A program made the position numbers and the translations under genes. The notes under the pieces were generated by a model. That model searched no databases. It was not told the DNA's origin and was given only the letters and a program-made list of their open reading frames with translations. This document shows, piece after piece, positions 27,432 through 34,958 of a DNA stretch of 64,000 nt; positions within the stretch are counted from its first letter, which is position 1; every line of letters starts with the position of its first letter. The stretch is from Yoonia vestfoldensis (GTDB taxonomy: Bacteria; Pseudomonadota; Alphaproteobacteria; Rhodobacterales; Rhodobacteraceae): the NCBI RefSeq assembly GCF_002158905.1, contig NZ_CP021431.1, positions 372,001 to 436,000 of the forward strand, read 5' to 3'.

Positions 27432-28247
27432 TCAAACCGTTTCATTCACGCGCCCCGTGGCGCGCGCGGTGGTCGAGGTGACGGCTTCGTTGAACTCGGC
27501 AAAGCCATCGAGCCCGTAGATGTCGCGCACCACGTCGTCGGTGAGCTGTCTGGCTGTGCCATCGAACATCACGCGTCCGGCGCGCATCGCGATGATGCGG
27601 TCGCAATAGGCGCGGGCGGTATCGAGCGTATGCAGGTTGACCATGACGGTAATGCCGTCGTCGGTATTGATCCGTTTGAGACCATCCATCACGCGCGTGG
27701 CATTGGCCGGGTCAAGCGATGCGATGGGTTCGTCCGCAAGCATGATCTTTGGCCGCTGGACAAGGGCCTTGGCGATTGCGACGCGCTGCTGTTGGCCCCC
27801 TGACAATGTGCCGGCCCGCTGCAGCGCCTGTGGCACAAGGTCGAGCCGGTCCAGCGCCTCGATCGCCATGGTGCGTTCGGCGTCGCTGAATTGCATCGCC
27901 ATCGAACTCAGAAACCCATGTTCGGCCAGCCGCCCGATCAGCACATTGGTCAGCACATCTAGCCGGTCAACAAGATTGAACTGTTGAAAGATCATCGCAC
28001 AGGACCGCCGCCAATCCCGCAGCGCCTTGCCCCGCAGTGCGGTGATCTCTGTCCCATCAAATGACACCGACCCCGAGCTGGGGTCGATCAGCCGATTGAT
28101 CAGGCGCAGCATCGTGGATTTTCCGGCGCCAGAGCGCCCGATCACACCGACAAACTGGCCGGGGTTGATCGTCAGACTTACGTTATCGACCGCCTTTGTT
28201 TCGCCAAAGCTGCGCGACAAGGAGGTCAGGGTCAAAGAGGCTGTCAT
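27432..28247 (-). CDS. phnC: Phosphonate ABC importer ATPase PhnC
   Basis: A 271-residue ATPase with Walker [13 protein letters not shown], signature [15 protein letters not shown], Walker [14 protein letters not shown] and switch His in VNLHTLDTA, all in PhnC form. The ATG at 28247 lies only 3 bp from PhnF-type site B, so the operator overlaps the ribosome-binding region and repression could act at or just after the promoter. It is the first gene of the importer part (phnC-D-E-E-transferase-membrane pair) and is 55 bp downstream of phnM. Confidence 0.92.
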   Translation of the reverse strand: MTASLTLTSLSRSFGETKAVDNVSLTINPGQFVGVIGRSGAGKSTMLRLINRLIDPSSGSVSFDGTEITALRGKALRDWRRSCAMIFQQFNLVDRLDVLTNVLIGRLAEHGFLSSMAMQFSDAERTMAIEALDRLDLVPQALQRAGTLSGGQQQRVAIAKALVQRPKIMLADEPIASLDPANATRVMDGLKRINTDDGITVMVNLHTLDTARAYCDRIIAMRAGRVMFDGTARQLTDDVVRDIYGLDGFAEFNEAVTSTTARATGRVNETV

Positions 28248-28250
28248 GGC

Positions 28251-28267
28251 AATTCATCCGAATGATT
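28251..28267 (-). promoter_or_regulatory. PhnF-type operator, site B
   Basis: Core TCATCCGAATGA at 28254-28265 on the plus strand; its reverse complement TCATTCGGATGA is identical to site A. It sits immediately before the phnC start, in the gap after phnM, so phnC-D-E-E can be controlled separately from phnG-M. Confidence 0.7.
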
Positions 28268-28302
28268 CTGATGCCACCATCGGCCTTGCCGGTAACAGCT
28301 AG

Positions 28303-29496
28303 CTAACTGCTGTATGAAGGTTCCGTGAATGCAGCAGCGTCGCTGTGCGGGTCGAATGAAAGCAGGCCTTTGCTAAAGATCAGCTGCCCGCCGCGCAGGC
28401 TGGCAACGACATGGTGGCCTGCCACAATGGCCAGATCGGCGCGTTTGCCCAGCCCGATCCGTCCGCGGTCTGACAGCCCCAGCGCCTTTGCCGGGTTGGC
28501 GGTGGCCAATCGTGCGGCACCGGCCAAACCCTCTGGGTTGCTCTCGGCCAGAATCCGGATCGCGGGCAAGATCGTGGCCGGATGATAATCCGCCGCCAGA
28601 ATATGCAGCAATCCGGCGGCATGGGCCTCGCGTGCGGATAGATTGCCGGAATAGCTTTGGCCGCGCATCGCATTGGGCGCGCCCATGGCGATCATCATGC
28701 CGCGCGCAGCACAGGCGGCTGCGGCGTCTTTCGTGACCGGAAACTCCGACAGGATCGCGCCAAGGTCTGCCATCAGGTTGGCCTTGTCGGGCGAATCGTC
28801 ATCATGGCTGGCCAATGGCACGCCATGGTCGCGGCACAATTGCGCGACAGTCCGCATATTCGTCAAAAGGTCTTCTTGCGGGCGGCTTCGTTCCGCAATC
28901 GCCGTGCTGATCATCTGGCGGGCTTCGGTTTCGGACACACCGTGAAAGGCGGCCTTGTTCCGGATATGAACTTCGAGGTTGCGGTATTGCCCCTGGCCTG
29001 GCGTGTGGTCCATCAAGGATACCAGATCGACGCTTCCGTCCCCAAGCAGACCAGCCAGCACATTGACGGCATTGTCGAAGGTGATGTCAAATCGTGCATG
29101 GATCCGGTGATCGACACGGGCTTGCCCGCGCGCCTTTGACAGGTCACGGATCACTTGGCTGGTATGTTCGAATGACCGGCGCTCGCCCGCGCGAACACCG
29201 CGCGAGAATGACACCGCCGCATAAGCCGTTGTCACACCCGAGGCGGCCAGCCGCATATCGAGATGGTGCAGCGCGACATCCATCGGAAAATCCACAAGTG
29301 CGCGCGGCTCAAGCTCGACCTCGATCATGTCGCCATGCATGTCGATGAAGCCGGGAAAGATTTCCATTCCCTGCCCCTCGACGCCGCCTTTGACCGGGCC
29401 TTCGACGATGTCGGTGATGATGCCATCCTCGATCCGCAAAGAGCCATGCGGCATCACCCTGTCAGGCAGGACAAGCGCGAAATCAGATAACCACAT
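28303..29496 (-). CDS. phnM: PhnM, ribose-1-phosphonate 5-triphosphate diphosphatase
   Basis: A 397-residue amidohydrolase. Motifs are PGFIDMHGDMIE, SLMDHTPGQGQYR, LASHDDDSPD, GAPNAMRGQSYSGN and ILAADYHPA, with the C-terminal ADLAIV strand. It would remove pyrophosphate from the ribosyl-phosphonate triphosphate made by PhnG-H-L-I. The start is the ATG at 29496, overlapping the phnL stop by 14 nt; a longer frame to 29523 is possible but less typical. HGDM replaces the HTDN commonly seen in PhnM, and the second PhnM in the window also has HGD, so both belong to a divergent branch. Confidence 0.88.
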   Translation of the reverse strand: MWLSDFALVLPDRVMPHGSLRIEDGIITDIVEGPVKGGVEGQGMEIFPGFIDMHGDMIEVELEPRALVDFPMDVALHHLDMRLAASGVTTAYAAVSFSRGVRAGERRSFEHTSQVIRDLSKARGQARVDHRIHARFDITFDNAVNVLAGLLGDGSVDLVSLMDHTPGQGQYRNLEVHIRNKAAFHGVSETEARQMISTAIAERSRPQEDLLTNMRTVAQLCRDHGVPLASHDDDSPDKANLMADLGAILSEFPVTKDAAAACAARGMMIAMGAPNAMRGQSYSGNLSAREAHAAGLLHILAADYHPATILPAIRILAESNPEGLAGAARLATANPAKALGLSDRGRIGLGKRADLAIVAGHHVVASLRGGQLIFSKGLLSFDPHSDAAAFTEPSYSS

Positions 29497-30202
29497 CTTG
29501 CCGGTCCTCGTGGCGTGCCGCATCAGGGGTCAGGTCGATCACGCGATCTATCAGATGCGCGACATCATCAGGGTGGTGAAAAACGCCAATCATCGCCGTG
29601 CCTTGCGCCTTGAGGTCGGCCAGACGCTGCACCAGCGCCGCGCGGGCATTGGCATCCAGCGACGCGGTCGGTTCATCAAGCAAAAGCAACTTTTGCGGGC
29701 GGATCAAGGCACGGGCAAGATTGACCTTTTGCTGTTCACCGCCCGAAAAGGTGGTCGGATAGGCCGGCCAGAGATTTGCCTTGACCCCAAAGGTTTTCAG
29801 CCAGTGCCGGGCCTCGGTCAGGCTTTCGTCGGCATCGACACCGGCCAGCCGCAACGGCTCTGCGACCAATGCTTCGGCGCTGACCCGAGGCCGTGCGACC
29901 AGAAATTGCGTGACAAAGCCGATTTCGGTCTGGCGCAGATAGGTGATATCGACATCCGCGGCGCGGGCCAGATCGATCTGGCCATGATCGGACCGGAACA
30001 GGATCTGTCCGGCCTGCGGCAGATAGCTGCGATAAAGCGTGCGCAGCAGCGTGGATTTGCCCGCGCCATTGGCCCCTTTCAGTAGAACGAATTCCCCCGC
30101 CGCCACAGCAAAGGAAACATCATCGAAGGCCGCGAAACCCTGACCCAGATGATGCATGGTAAAGCCTTTTTGGAGGCCGCGAATGTCCAGAACGGGGGTC
30201 AT
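29483..30202 (-). CDS. phnL: PhnL, C-P lyase-associated ABC-type ATPase
   Basis: A 239-residue ATPase with no permease partner. It starts MTPVLDIRGLQKGFTMHHLG, as PhnL proteins do, with Walker A GANGAGKSTLLR, signature FSGGEQQKVNLARALI and Walker B LLLLDEPTASLD. PhnL is needed with PhnG, H and I to couple the phosphonate to the ribose of ATP. It overlaps phnK by 4 nt. Confidence 0.9.
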   Translation of the reverse strand: MTPVLDIRGLQKGFTMHHLGQGFAAFDDVSFAVAAGEFVLLKGANGAGKSTLLRTLYRSYLPQAGQILFRSDHGQIDLARAADVDITYLRQTEIGFVTQFLVARPRVSAEALVAEPLRLAGVDADESLTEARHWLKTFGVKANLWPAYPTTFSGGEQQKVNLARALIRPQKLLLLDEPTASLDANARAALVQRLADLKAQGTAMIGVFHHPDDVAHLIDRVIDLTPDAARHEDRQDVVI

Positions 30203-30996
30203 AATTTTGCATGCACCAATTGTTGCGTATACGCATGTTGCGGATCCTGAAAGACTTGGTCGGCCAGCCCGGCTTCGACCACTTCGCCGCGCCGCATGAC
30301 CATCACACGATCCGCCAAGGTCCGGATCACGCCCAGATCGTGACTGACGATCACCATGGTGATCTTGCGGTCCTGTTGCAGCCGTTTCAGCGTATCCAGC
30401 ACAAGCGCCTGCACACTGACATCCAGCCCCGTTGTCGGTTCGTCCAGCAACAAGAGTGCGGGTTCAAGGGCGATGGCCTTGGCAAGCTGGACCCGCTGCT
30501 GCATCCCACCCGACAATTCGATCGGCGGCGCATCAAGCCGTTCAAGCGGAAATTCCGATGCCGCCAAGGCGCTTGTCGCCTTTGCCCGCAGCACGGCAAA
30601 GCGTCGCTCGCCCGCCACCAACAGGCGTTCGGCCACATTGCCAGAGCTGGAATGCGTCATCAAAAGCCCAAGATGGGGGTTCTGATAGACAATGCCGATC
30701 CGCGTCGCACAGAGCATGCGGCGCGAAAACCGGTCAAGGTCAAAGAGGTTTCCATCCACATCCGGCAGGTCCAGCGTATAGCTGCCGCTTTGTGGCGTTT
30801 CTTCCAGGTTCATCATGCGCAGAAGGGTGGATTTGCCAGAGCCGCTTTCCCCCACGATGCCCAGCACTTCACCGGGATAGACGGCGACATGCACATCGCG
30901 CAGCGCGACAACCGGCCCGTAGGATTTGTTCACACCGTGCATCTGCACCAAAGGGGCGGCGGTGACGATCCGCGGCGGATCGCGTTCCAAGATCAT
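30199..30996 (-). CDS. phnK: PhnK, C-P lyase-associated ABC-type ATPase
   Basis: A 265-residue ATPase resembling OppF-type domains, with Walker A GESGSGKSTLLR, signature LSGGMQQRVQLAKAIA, Walker B LLLLDEPTTGLDVS, switch His in IVSHDLGV and the PhnK tail HAYTQQLVHAKL. In the E. coli complex PhnK binds the PhnJ surface and gates the active site. It overlaps phnJ by 4 nt, consistent with co-assembly. Since the PhnJ partner lacks most cluster cysteines, whether PhnK still docks is an open question. Confidence 0.9.
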   Translation of the reverse strand: MILERDPPRIVTAAPLVQMHGVNKSYGPVVALRDVHVAVYPGEVLGIVGESGSGKSTLLRMMNLEETPQSGSYTLDLPDVDGNLFDLDRFSRRMLCATRIGIVYQNPHLGLLMTHSSSGNVAERLLVAGERRFAVLRAKATSALAASEFPLERLDAPPIELSGGMQQRVQLAKAIALEPALLLLDEPTTGLDVSVQALVLDTLKRLQQDRKITMVIVSHDLGVIRTLADRVMVMRRGEVVEAGLADQVFQDPQHAYTQQLVHAKL

Positions 30997-31907
30997 TTTG
31001 ACAATTCTCCGTCCTTGTACCAGGTCTCGCCCTGATGTGTCTGTTCGCCCATGCGGTGCTGGATCGCTTTCACGCCGAACTGGCTGTCGGATATCTCAAA
31101 GGTGGATGACCCGTCGGCCTGTGGGATTTCATTCATGAAATAGCCCTTCGCCCCCGAGCGCGCGCAAACCAGCTTGCCGTGGTCTTCGACCCGATAGGGC
31201 ACATCGTCGAAAACCAGCGGTTCGACCCGACAATATGGCGGTACCGCAAAGATGCGCTTTTCGCGGCCAGCAGACAGGATCGTCAGATGCTGCGCCATAT
31301 GCAGCTTGGGCACATCCCAACGCGGGATCGGCGAGGGTGTCATGACATGGCGTCCATTGACCATCGACGGATAGCTTGCGCCCTGCATGACGCGCCCTGA
31401 TCGCACGATCTGTTCATAAAGCTGCAACCACATCCGCCCGTAATCGGCATCGGCATGCATCTGTCGCGCAATCGACATATTGGGCTGCACGCCGCGCAAA
31501 GGTTCGGGGTTGGGCACCTGCAGCACGAGGATCTGATCCTCGCGCAGGATTTCTTCGGGGATGCGGTGCCGCGACTGGATCAGATCAGCCTGCAACGTGT
31601 CCAAGGTCACCGGCGCGCCCGATACCCGTGCCAGAAACCCCCGGATCGAGGCTGCGTTGACGCTGTCATCGGCCCCTTGGTCGATTACTTTCACGCAGGT
31701 CCGCGGGTTGATCAAGGTCAACGAAACCTGCAAGCCACCGGTGCCCCACCCCCGCGCCATCGGCACTTCGCGGCTGGCATAGGGCATCTGGCAGCCGGGC
31801 ACGCAGACCGCCTTTATCATCTTGCGGCGCAATTCACGTTTGGCAGAGGCGTCCAGAAAGCCGTAACTCATCGGCGCCCAAGGCTTTGTCAGGCTGGCAA
31901 GGGTCAT
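30993..31907 (-). CDS. phnJ: PhnJ homologue lacking the iron-sulfur and thiyl-radical cysteines
   Basis: A 304-residue PhnJ by overall sequence: GWGTGGLQ, VIDQGADDSVNA, SRHRIPE, DQILVLQVPNPEPLR, GAGREKRI-like SAGREKRIFAVPP. In E. coli PhnJ the cluster and catalytic cysteines are C241, C244, C266 and C272 (CAICG ... FVCSDTDYC). Here the region reads VCARSG ... FEISDSQFG, so only the first Cys remains (C248); the others are Ser251, Ile272 and Gly278. The glycine used as a radical site in E. coli (Gly32) is kept as Gly38, but flanked by two new cysteines (C35-VPG-C39). The gene is intact and overlaps its neighbours by 4 nt on both sides. It is therefore probably functional but not as a standard C-P lyase. 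The start is 31907; a longer frame to 32135 is rejected. Confidence 0.88.
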   Translation of the reverse strand: MTLASLTKPWAPMSYGFLDASAKRELRRKMIKAVCVPGCQMPYASREVPMARGWGTGGLQVSLTLINPRTCVKVIDQGADDSVNAASIRGFLARVSGAPVTLDTLQADLIQSRHRIPEEILREDQILVLQVPNPEPLRGVQPNMSIARQMHADADYGRMWLQLYEQIVRSGRVMQGASYPSMVNGRHVMTPSPIPRWDVPKLHMAQHLTILSAGREKRIFAVPPYCRVEPLVFDDVPYRVEDHGKLVCARSGAKGYFMNEIPQADGSSTFEISDSQFGVKAIQHRMGEQTHQGETWYKDGELSK

Positions 31908-32959
31908 TCTGCTGGCTCCTGTGCGGCTGCGCGTTTTGCCTTGGCATCCCGCATCGCGTCCAATGATGATTGGAAGGTGACGTAATGGGGCAGTTTGAAG
32001 TGGATGCAAAAGCCCGATGCTTCGACGCCTTCGGTGTGATAAAGAAAGAATTCTTCTTCTGTCGCAGAGCCTTTGGGCGCATCTTTGCTGTTCAGGTCGA
32101 GTGTCGCGGCCGCGATACATTTTACCTCGTTCCACCCAAGTGTCGCCGCAAAACCCAGACGCAGCTTTTCACCTTGCTTGGATACCACTTCGGCTTGGGA
32201 CACTTTGACCCGGCCGGCCGAGAATTTTGTGCCATTGGGATGGGTGACGACGACCTCCGCTTCGGCCAAGCGCAATTCGTTGACCGTCGGATGGGCCTGT
32301 CCGTAACCGCGCATAGCGGCATAGCCCAGCGCCAGCACACCGCCGGTTTCGGCCCGTGCAAGGCTTTGCAATGTATGGGCGCGCTTGGCAGGAAACAGAA
32401 GTGGTTCGCGGGTCAGATCGGCAATCTGCTCTCCTGCGATGGTATCGGGTTTGGGGATATCAACCAGATCGTTTGCCGCCTGCCATGCGCTGACCGACGG
32501 CTGCTGCGCAGGGGCCGGATCGGCCGCCGGTTCCACCTGCGGGGGATCAAATGGGGTGCCGGTCAGAACATCCGTCGCCAGCACCCGGTGCGTGTAATCC
32601 AGCGTCGGCCCAAGCAGCTGGCCCCCCGGAATATCCTTGAATGCCGCTGAAATCCGGCGATGGGTAAACAGGCTGTCTTGTTCCACCGGCGCCGCGACGC
32701 TCAGGCGGGGTTGGGTCGTGCGCCATGCGCGCAAGACCAGCACCGCCTCGTAAAGTTCGCCGCCCGTTTGCGCCAGGGCAAGCGATGCCAGGTCCTCGTC
32801 GTAAAGCGATGCTTCGCCCATGACCCGGTCAACCAGATAGGGCAGTGCCTGTTTGATCTCTGCGACGCGGTCCGCGCTGATCTGTCCCAATGCCGCGCGA
32901 AACAGACGTTCGGATTGTTCGATTGCCCGCTCGCCGCCGCGGGTTGCCACATATGCCAT
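31904..32959 (-). CDS. phnI: PhnI, C-P lyase core subunit
   Basis: A 351-residue PhnI: MAYVATRGGERAI at the start, YLVDRVMGEASLY, RRISAAFKDIPGGQLLGPTLDYTHR and the C-terminal HFKLPHYVTFQ, which keeps the two His that bind metal in the E. coli complex. PhnI is the nucleosidase that with G, H and L transfers the phosphonate to ribose. A segment before the C-terminus (GFAATLGWNEVKCIAAATLD) departs from the AMAMALVD sequence I recall in E. coli PhnI. The start is set at 32959, overlapping phnH; the frame to 33004 is longer than the family. Confidence 0.88.
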   Translation of the reverse strand: MAYVATRGGERAIEQSERLFRAALGQISADRVAEIKQALPYLVDRVMGEASLYDEDLASLALAQTGGELYEAVLVLRAWRTTQPRLSVAAPVEQDSLFTHRRISAAFKDIPGGQLLGPTLDYTHRVLATDVLTGTPFDPPQVEPAADPAPAQQPSVSAWQAANDLVDIPKPDTIAGEQIADLTREPLLFPAKRAHTLQSLARAETGGVLALGYAAMRGYGQAHPTVNELRLAEAEVVVTHPNGTKFSAGRVKVSQAEVVSKQGEKLRLGFAATLGWNEVKCIAAATLDLNSKDAPKGSATEEEFFLYHTEGVEASGFCIHFKLPHYVTFQSSLDAMRDAKAKRAAAQEPAE

Positions 32960-33495
32960 CAGGCGACCTCTACCTTGGTTGATCGCGGCAAACCGACCAG
33001 ACATTCGCCGTCGAGGAAAAAGATGTCGAACCCCATCGGATACCGGATCAGCCTGGCCCGTTCCTGCCAGAAGCCCGCAGGCAAACCGTCAAGCTGGATC
33101 ACCACGGCGCCGTCCACACCGGGGCCGGTCAGGCGTATCCTTGGGCCTTGCGCGAACTTTGCGCGGATCACCAAGGTCGCCCCCTGATCGGGATAGAGGT
33201 CGGATCCGGTCCGGCATTGCCCCAAAAGGGTGATATCCTGAAGCCTGCCCAGAAACGCATGATCCGCCTGACACAGATCGACCAATCCGGCCCCGGTCTG
33301 CGCCAGAACGGGGATCAGCAAAGGATCGCCAGCATAGGCGGCACATTCACGGTCCAGCAAGGCCGCGATCAAGGCAGCTTCGCCCGGTGCTGGCAGCTGT
33401 CGCGGCAGCCCCGGCCGACTGCAAGCCCAAAGGGCGGCCTCGAACGCGGCATTGGCTTGTGTTTCTTCTGCGTCGGGCGCGGGGGTGGTCAGCAT
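32959..33495 (-). CDS. phnH: PhnH, C-P lyase core subunit
   Basis: A 178-residue PhnH: an N-terminal AFEAALWACSRPGLPRQLP resembling the family FR-x-LL-x-AMS-x-PG segment, then QGATLVIRA, RIRLTGPGVDG and the tail GFDIFFLDGECLVGLPRSTKVEVA, which matches E. coli PhnH (GIDL-x-L-x-x-G-E-x-LLAIPRTTHVEV). PhnH is a homodimeric core subunit with a PLP-transferase-like fold but no cofactor. It overlaps phnI and phnG by 1 nt each. Confidence 0.88.
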   Translation of the reverse strand: MLTTPAPDAEETQANAAFEAALWACSRPGLPRQLPAPGEAALIAALLDRECAAYAGDPLLIPVLAQTGAGLVDLCQADHAFLGRLQDITLLGQCRTGSDLYPDQGATLVIRAKFAQGPRIRLTGPGVDGAVVIQLDGLPAGFWQERARLIRYPMGFDIFFLDGECLVGLPRSTKVEVA

Positions 33496-33917
33496 CAGAA
33501 TGTCTCCATATCGACGCGGGTTGCTTGGATGCGGCGCAGCCTGTCGTGGTCATCTTCTGTCTGGCGCGTGGCCTCTTGCTGACAAAAGGCCCTGCATCGT
33601 GTGACCTCGATGCCGCTGGCGATGGCCAGATCGACCAGTGCCATGGCCATCGCCGCCTCTAGATCACGGCCGCGGCGCATCCCGTAGCCGTCAATGCCGT
33701 CACGCGACACATGCGCCTGGCTGACCAGAACCTCGCCAAGGTGGAACGTGGCCCCGCCAGCGGTATCGCGCATCGGCAACATGACCAGGCCGGTACGGCT
33801 TTGCTGCACGTTGATCGGCCCAAGCGGCGCAATCAGGGTTTCGGCAAATTGCTTGATCCGCGCGGCATCTGCACGCGCCAGCGTGGACAAGGTGTGACTG
33901 TCGGTTTTCGGGGTCAT
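33495..33917 (-). CDS. phnG: PhnG, C-P lyase core subunit, divergent
   Basis: A 140-residue PhnG recognised by TGLVMLPMRDTAGGATFHLGEVLVSQAHV and GYGMRRGRD. The usual N-terminal W(M)-x-x-LA signature is absent. The stretch after GRD reads LEAAMAMALVDLA, close to a sequence found in PhnI of E. coli rather than in its PhnG. The assignment rests on position in the operon as well as these motifs. It overlaps phnF by 4 nt. Confidence 0.8.
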   Translation of the reverse strand: MTPKTDSHTLSTLARADAARIKQFAETLIAPLGPINVQQSRTGLVMLPMRDTAGGATFHLGEVLVSQAHVSRDGIDGYGMRRGRDLEAAMAMALVDLAIASGIEVTRCRAFCQQEATRQTEDDHDRLRRIQATRVDMETF

Positions 33918-34630
33918 GCTTGATTACCTGCAACACTGAACCGGACCCGCGACGCGGCCCAGACGACATCGGAAAAAGAAATCGGCGTGCCATCTGGCAG
34001 GGCATCGACGGCACGGATGATCGTGACGGATAAATCAGGATGCTGTTGCAGCAGCCGGGCCTCTTGCTGATCGGCTTGGCGGGAATGAAAGCTGGTCTCG
34101 GCGCGGATGTAATCCGCGATCCCGTAAGAACGGTAGGTTTCCGTTATCGACCCAAAGACCGCACGCCTGTCAAGAAAGGCCGGAAACCGGTCGACCGCGT
34201 GAAAGATTGTGCCGAACGCAATGGGCAGACCATCCGCGAGCGTCAACCGATGCGCGAAATACACCTTTGCATCCGTCGCAAGGCCAAGCGCCTCGCGCAC
34301 CCGTTCAGGTGCAGTGATGATCCCCGACCTCAGCAACTCGCGCGAGATATCGATCGTCTGGGACGCCAGGTTTTGGCGCAGGCGTGTGCGTTTGCCCAAT
34401 TCGTAATGCAGCATTTTCGGCGCGCTCACAAAAGTGCCGCGGCCCTGTTCGACGCGGAGCATGCCCTGTTTGGCCAGTGCCGCGATCGCGCGGCGCAGAC
34501 TATGCCGCCCCGTCCCATATTGCTTGACAAGCTCGGGTTCTGTCCCGATCTGGTCGCCAGGTTGCAGGTGCCCAGCCGCAATATCTTGTGCGATGGCGTC
34601 TCGGACATATGTCCAGTCAATCGTTGTCAC
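33914..34630 (-). CDS. phnF: PhnF, HutC-family GntR regulator
   Basis: A 238-residue regulator starting at GTG 34630, behind GAGG. The winged helix-turn-helix is QIGTEPELVKQYGTGRHSLRRAIAAL with wing QGRGTFVSAPKMLHYELGKRTR, and the C-terminal UTRA domain has YFAHRLTLADGLPIAFGTIFH. This matches PhnF of phosphonate operons. It lies at the head of the phn operon and 14 bp from a perfect palindrome (site C), so it probably represses itself, phnC and the plus-strand arm. Confidence 0.9.
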   Translation of the reverse strand: MTTIDWTYVRDAIAQDIAAGHLQPGDQIGTEPELVKQYGTGRHSLRRAIAALAKQGMLRVEQGRGTFVSAPKMLHYELGKRTRLRQNLASQTIDISRELLRSGIITAPERVREALGLATDAKVYFAHRLTLADGLPIAFGTIFHAVDRFPAFLDRRAVFGSITETYRSYGIADYIRAETSFHSRQADQQEARLLQQHPDLSVTIIRAVDALPDGTPISFSDVVWAASRVRFSVAGNQA

Positions 34631-34640
34631 ATCAGCCTCA

Positions 34641-34658
34641 AATTCATTCGAATGACTT
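34641..34658 (-). promoter_or_regulatory. PhnF-type operator, site C
   Basis: Perfect 12-bp palindrome TCATTCGAATGA (34644-34655) within AATTCATTCGAATGACTT, just upstream of the phnF start. It is the best of the three copies in the window (see 16583 and 28251). Confidence 0.7.
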
Positions 34659-34694
34659 TGCGATATCGCAGGCGTGTAACGCAGGTGTGACGGC

Positions 34695-34712
34695 GTGATG
34701 GCGATTTGACAG
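34695..34712 (-). promoter_or_regulatory. Possible PhoB box upstream of phnF
   Basis: On the minus strand CTGTCAA (34712-34706) and CCATCAC (34701-34695) are spaced 11 bp start to start, like the two 7-bp halves of a Pho box (CTGTCAT-N4-CTGTCAC), about 65-80 bp before the phnF start. The second half is a poor match, so phosphate control is only suggested. Confidence 0.3.
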
Positions 34713-34752
34713 AGATCTGGCCCTATAGAGGCGCTGTGAATGTCACGGGATC

Positions 34753-34797
34753 AAAAAGCAGCGTGATCATTGGACCAGAAACTCTCTGGTAAACCCG
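34753..34797 (+). repeat. Left copy of a 45-bp inverted repeat flanking the catabolic block
   Basis: Positions 34753-34797 match the reverse complement of 56543-56587 with 43 of 45 identities. Read inward from each side the copies are in the orientation of transposon ends. Each contains the small dyad ACCAGA-N5-TCTGGT. No transposase gene is nearby and no target duplication is evident outside the copies. Both copies can be read as a short peptide (LDQKLSGKP), so they may instead be fragments of one coding sequence, such as a transposase end. Confidence 0.7.
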
Positions 34798-34958
34798 TGG
34801 CGGCGACGACTGATGGCGCGACCGACCCGCGGCATTGGCGCGCGCCTGCCGGTCTTGGGGCGCGGCGCGGATCCGGGCGGATTTTTTTGGCTGGCTTCGC
34901 GGGGTGCCCCAACGATATCATGCGAGCGACATTCACGCATCGATGGGGGGCGACGCCG

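Larger units (their letters stand above)
34631..34958. other. 328-bp intergenic region between phnF and the GntR gene
   Basis: This divergent gap holds site C, the possible Pho box and the left 45-bp repeat. I see no convincing reading frame in it. An open frame running from 34770 into the GntR gene starts inside the repeat and is not supported as the true N-terminus. The left edge of the catabolic block therefore falls here. Confidence 0.6.
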
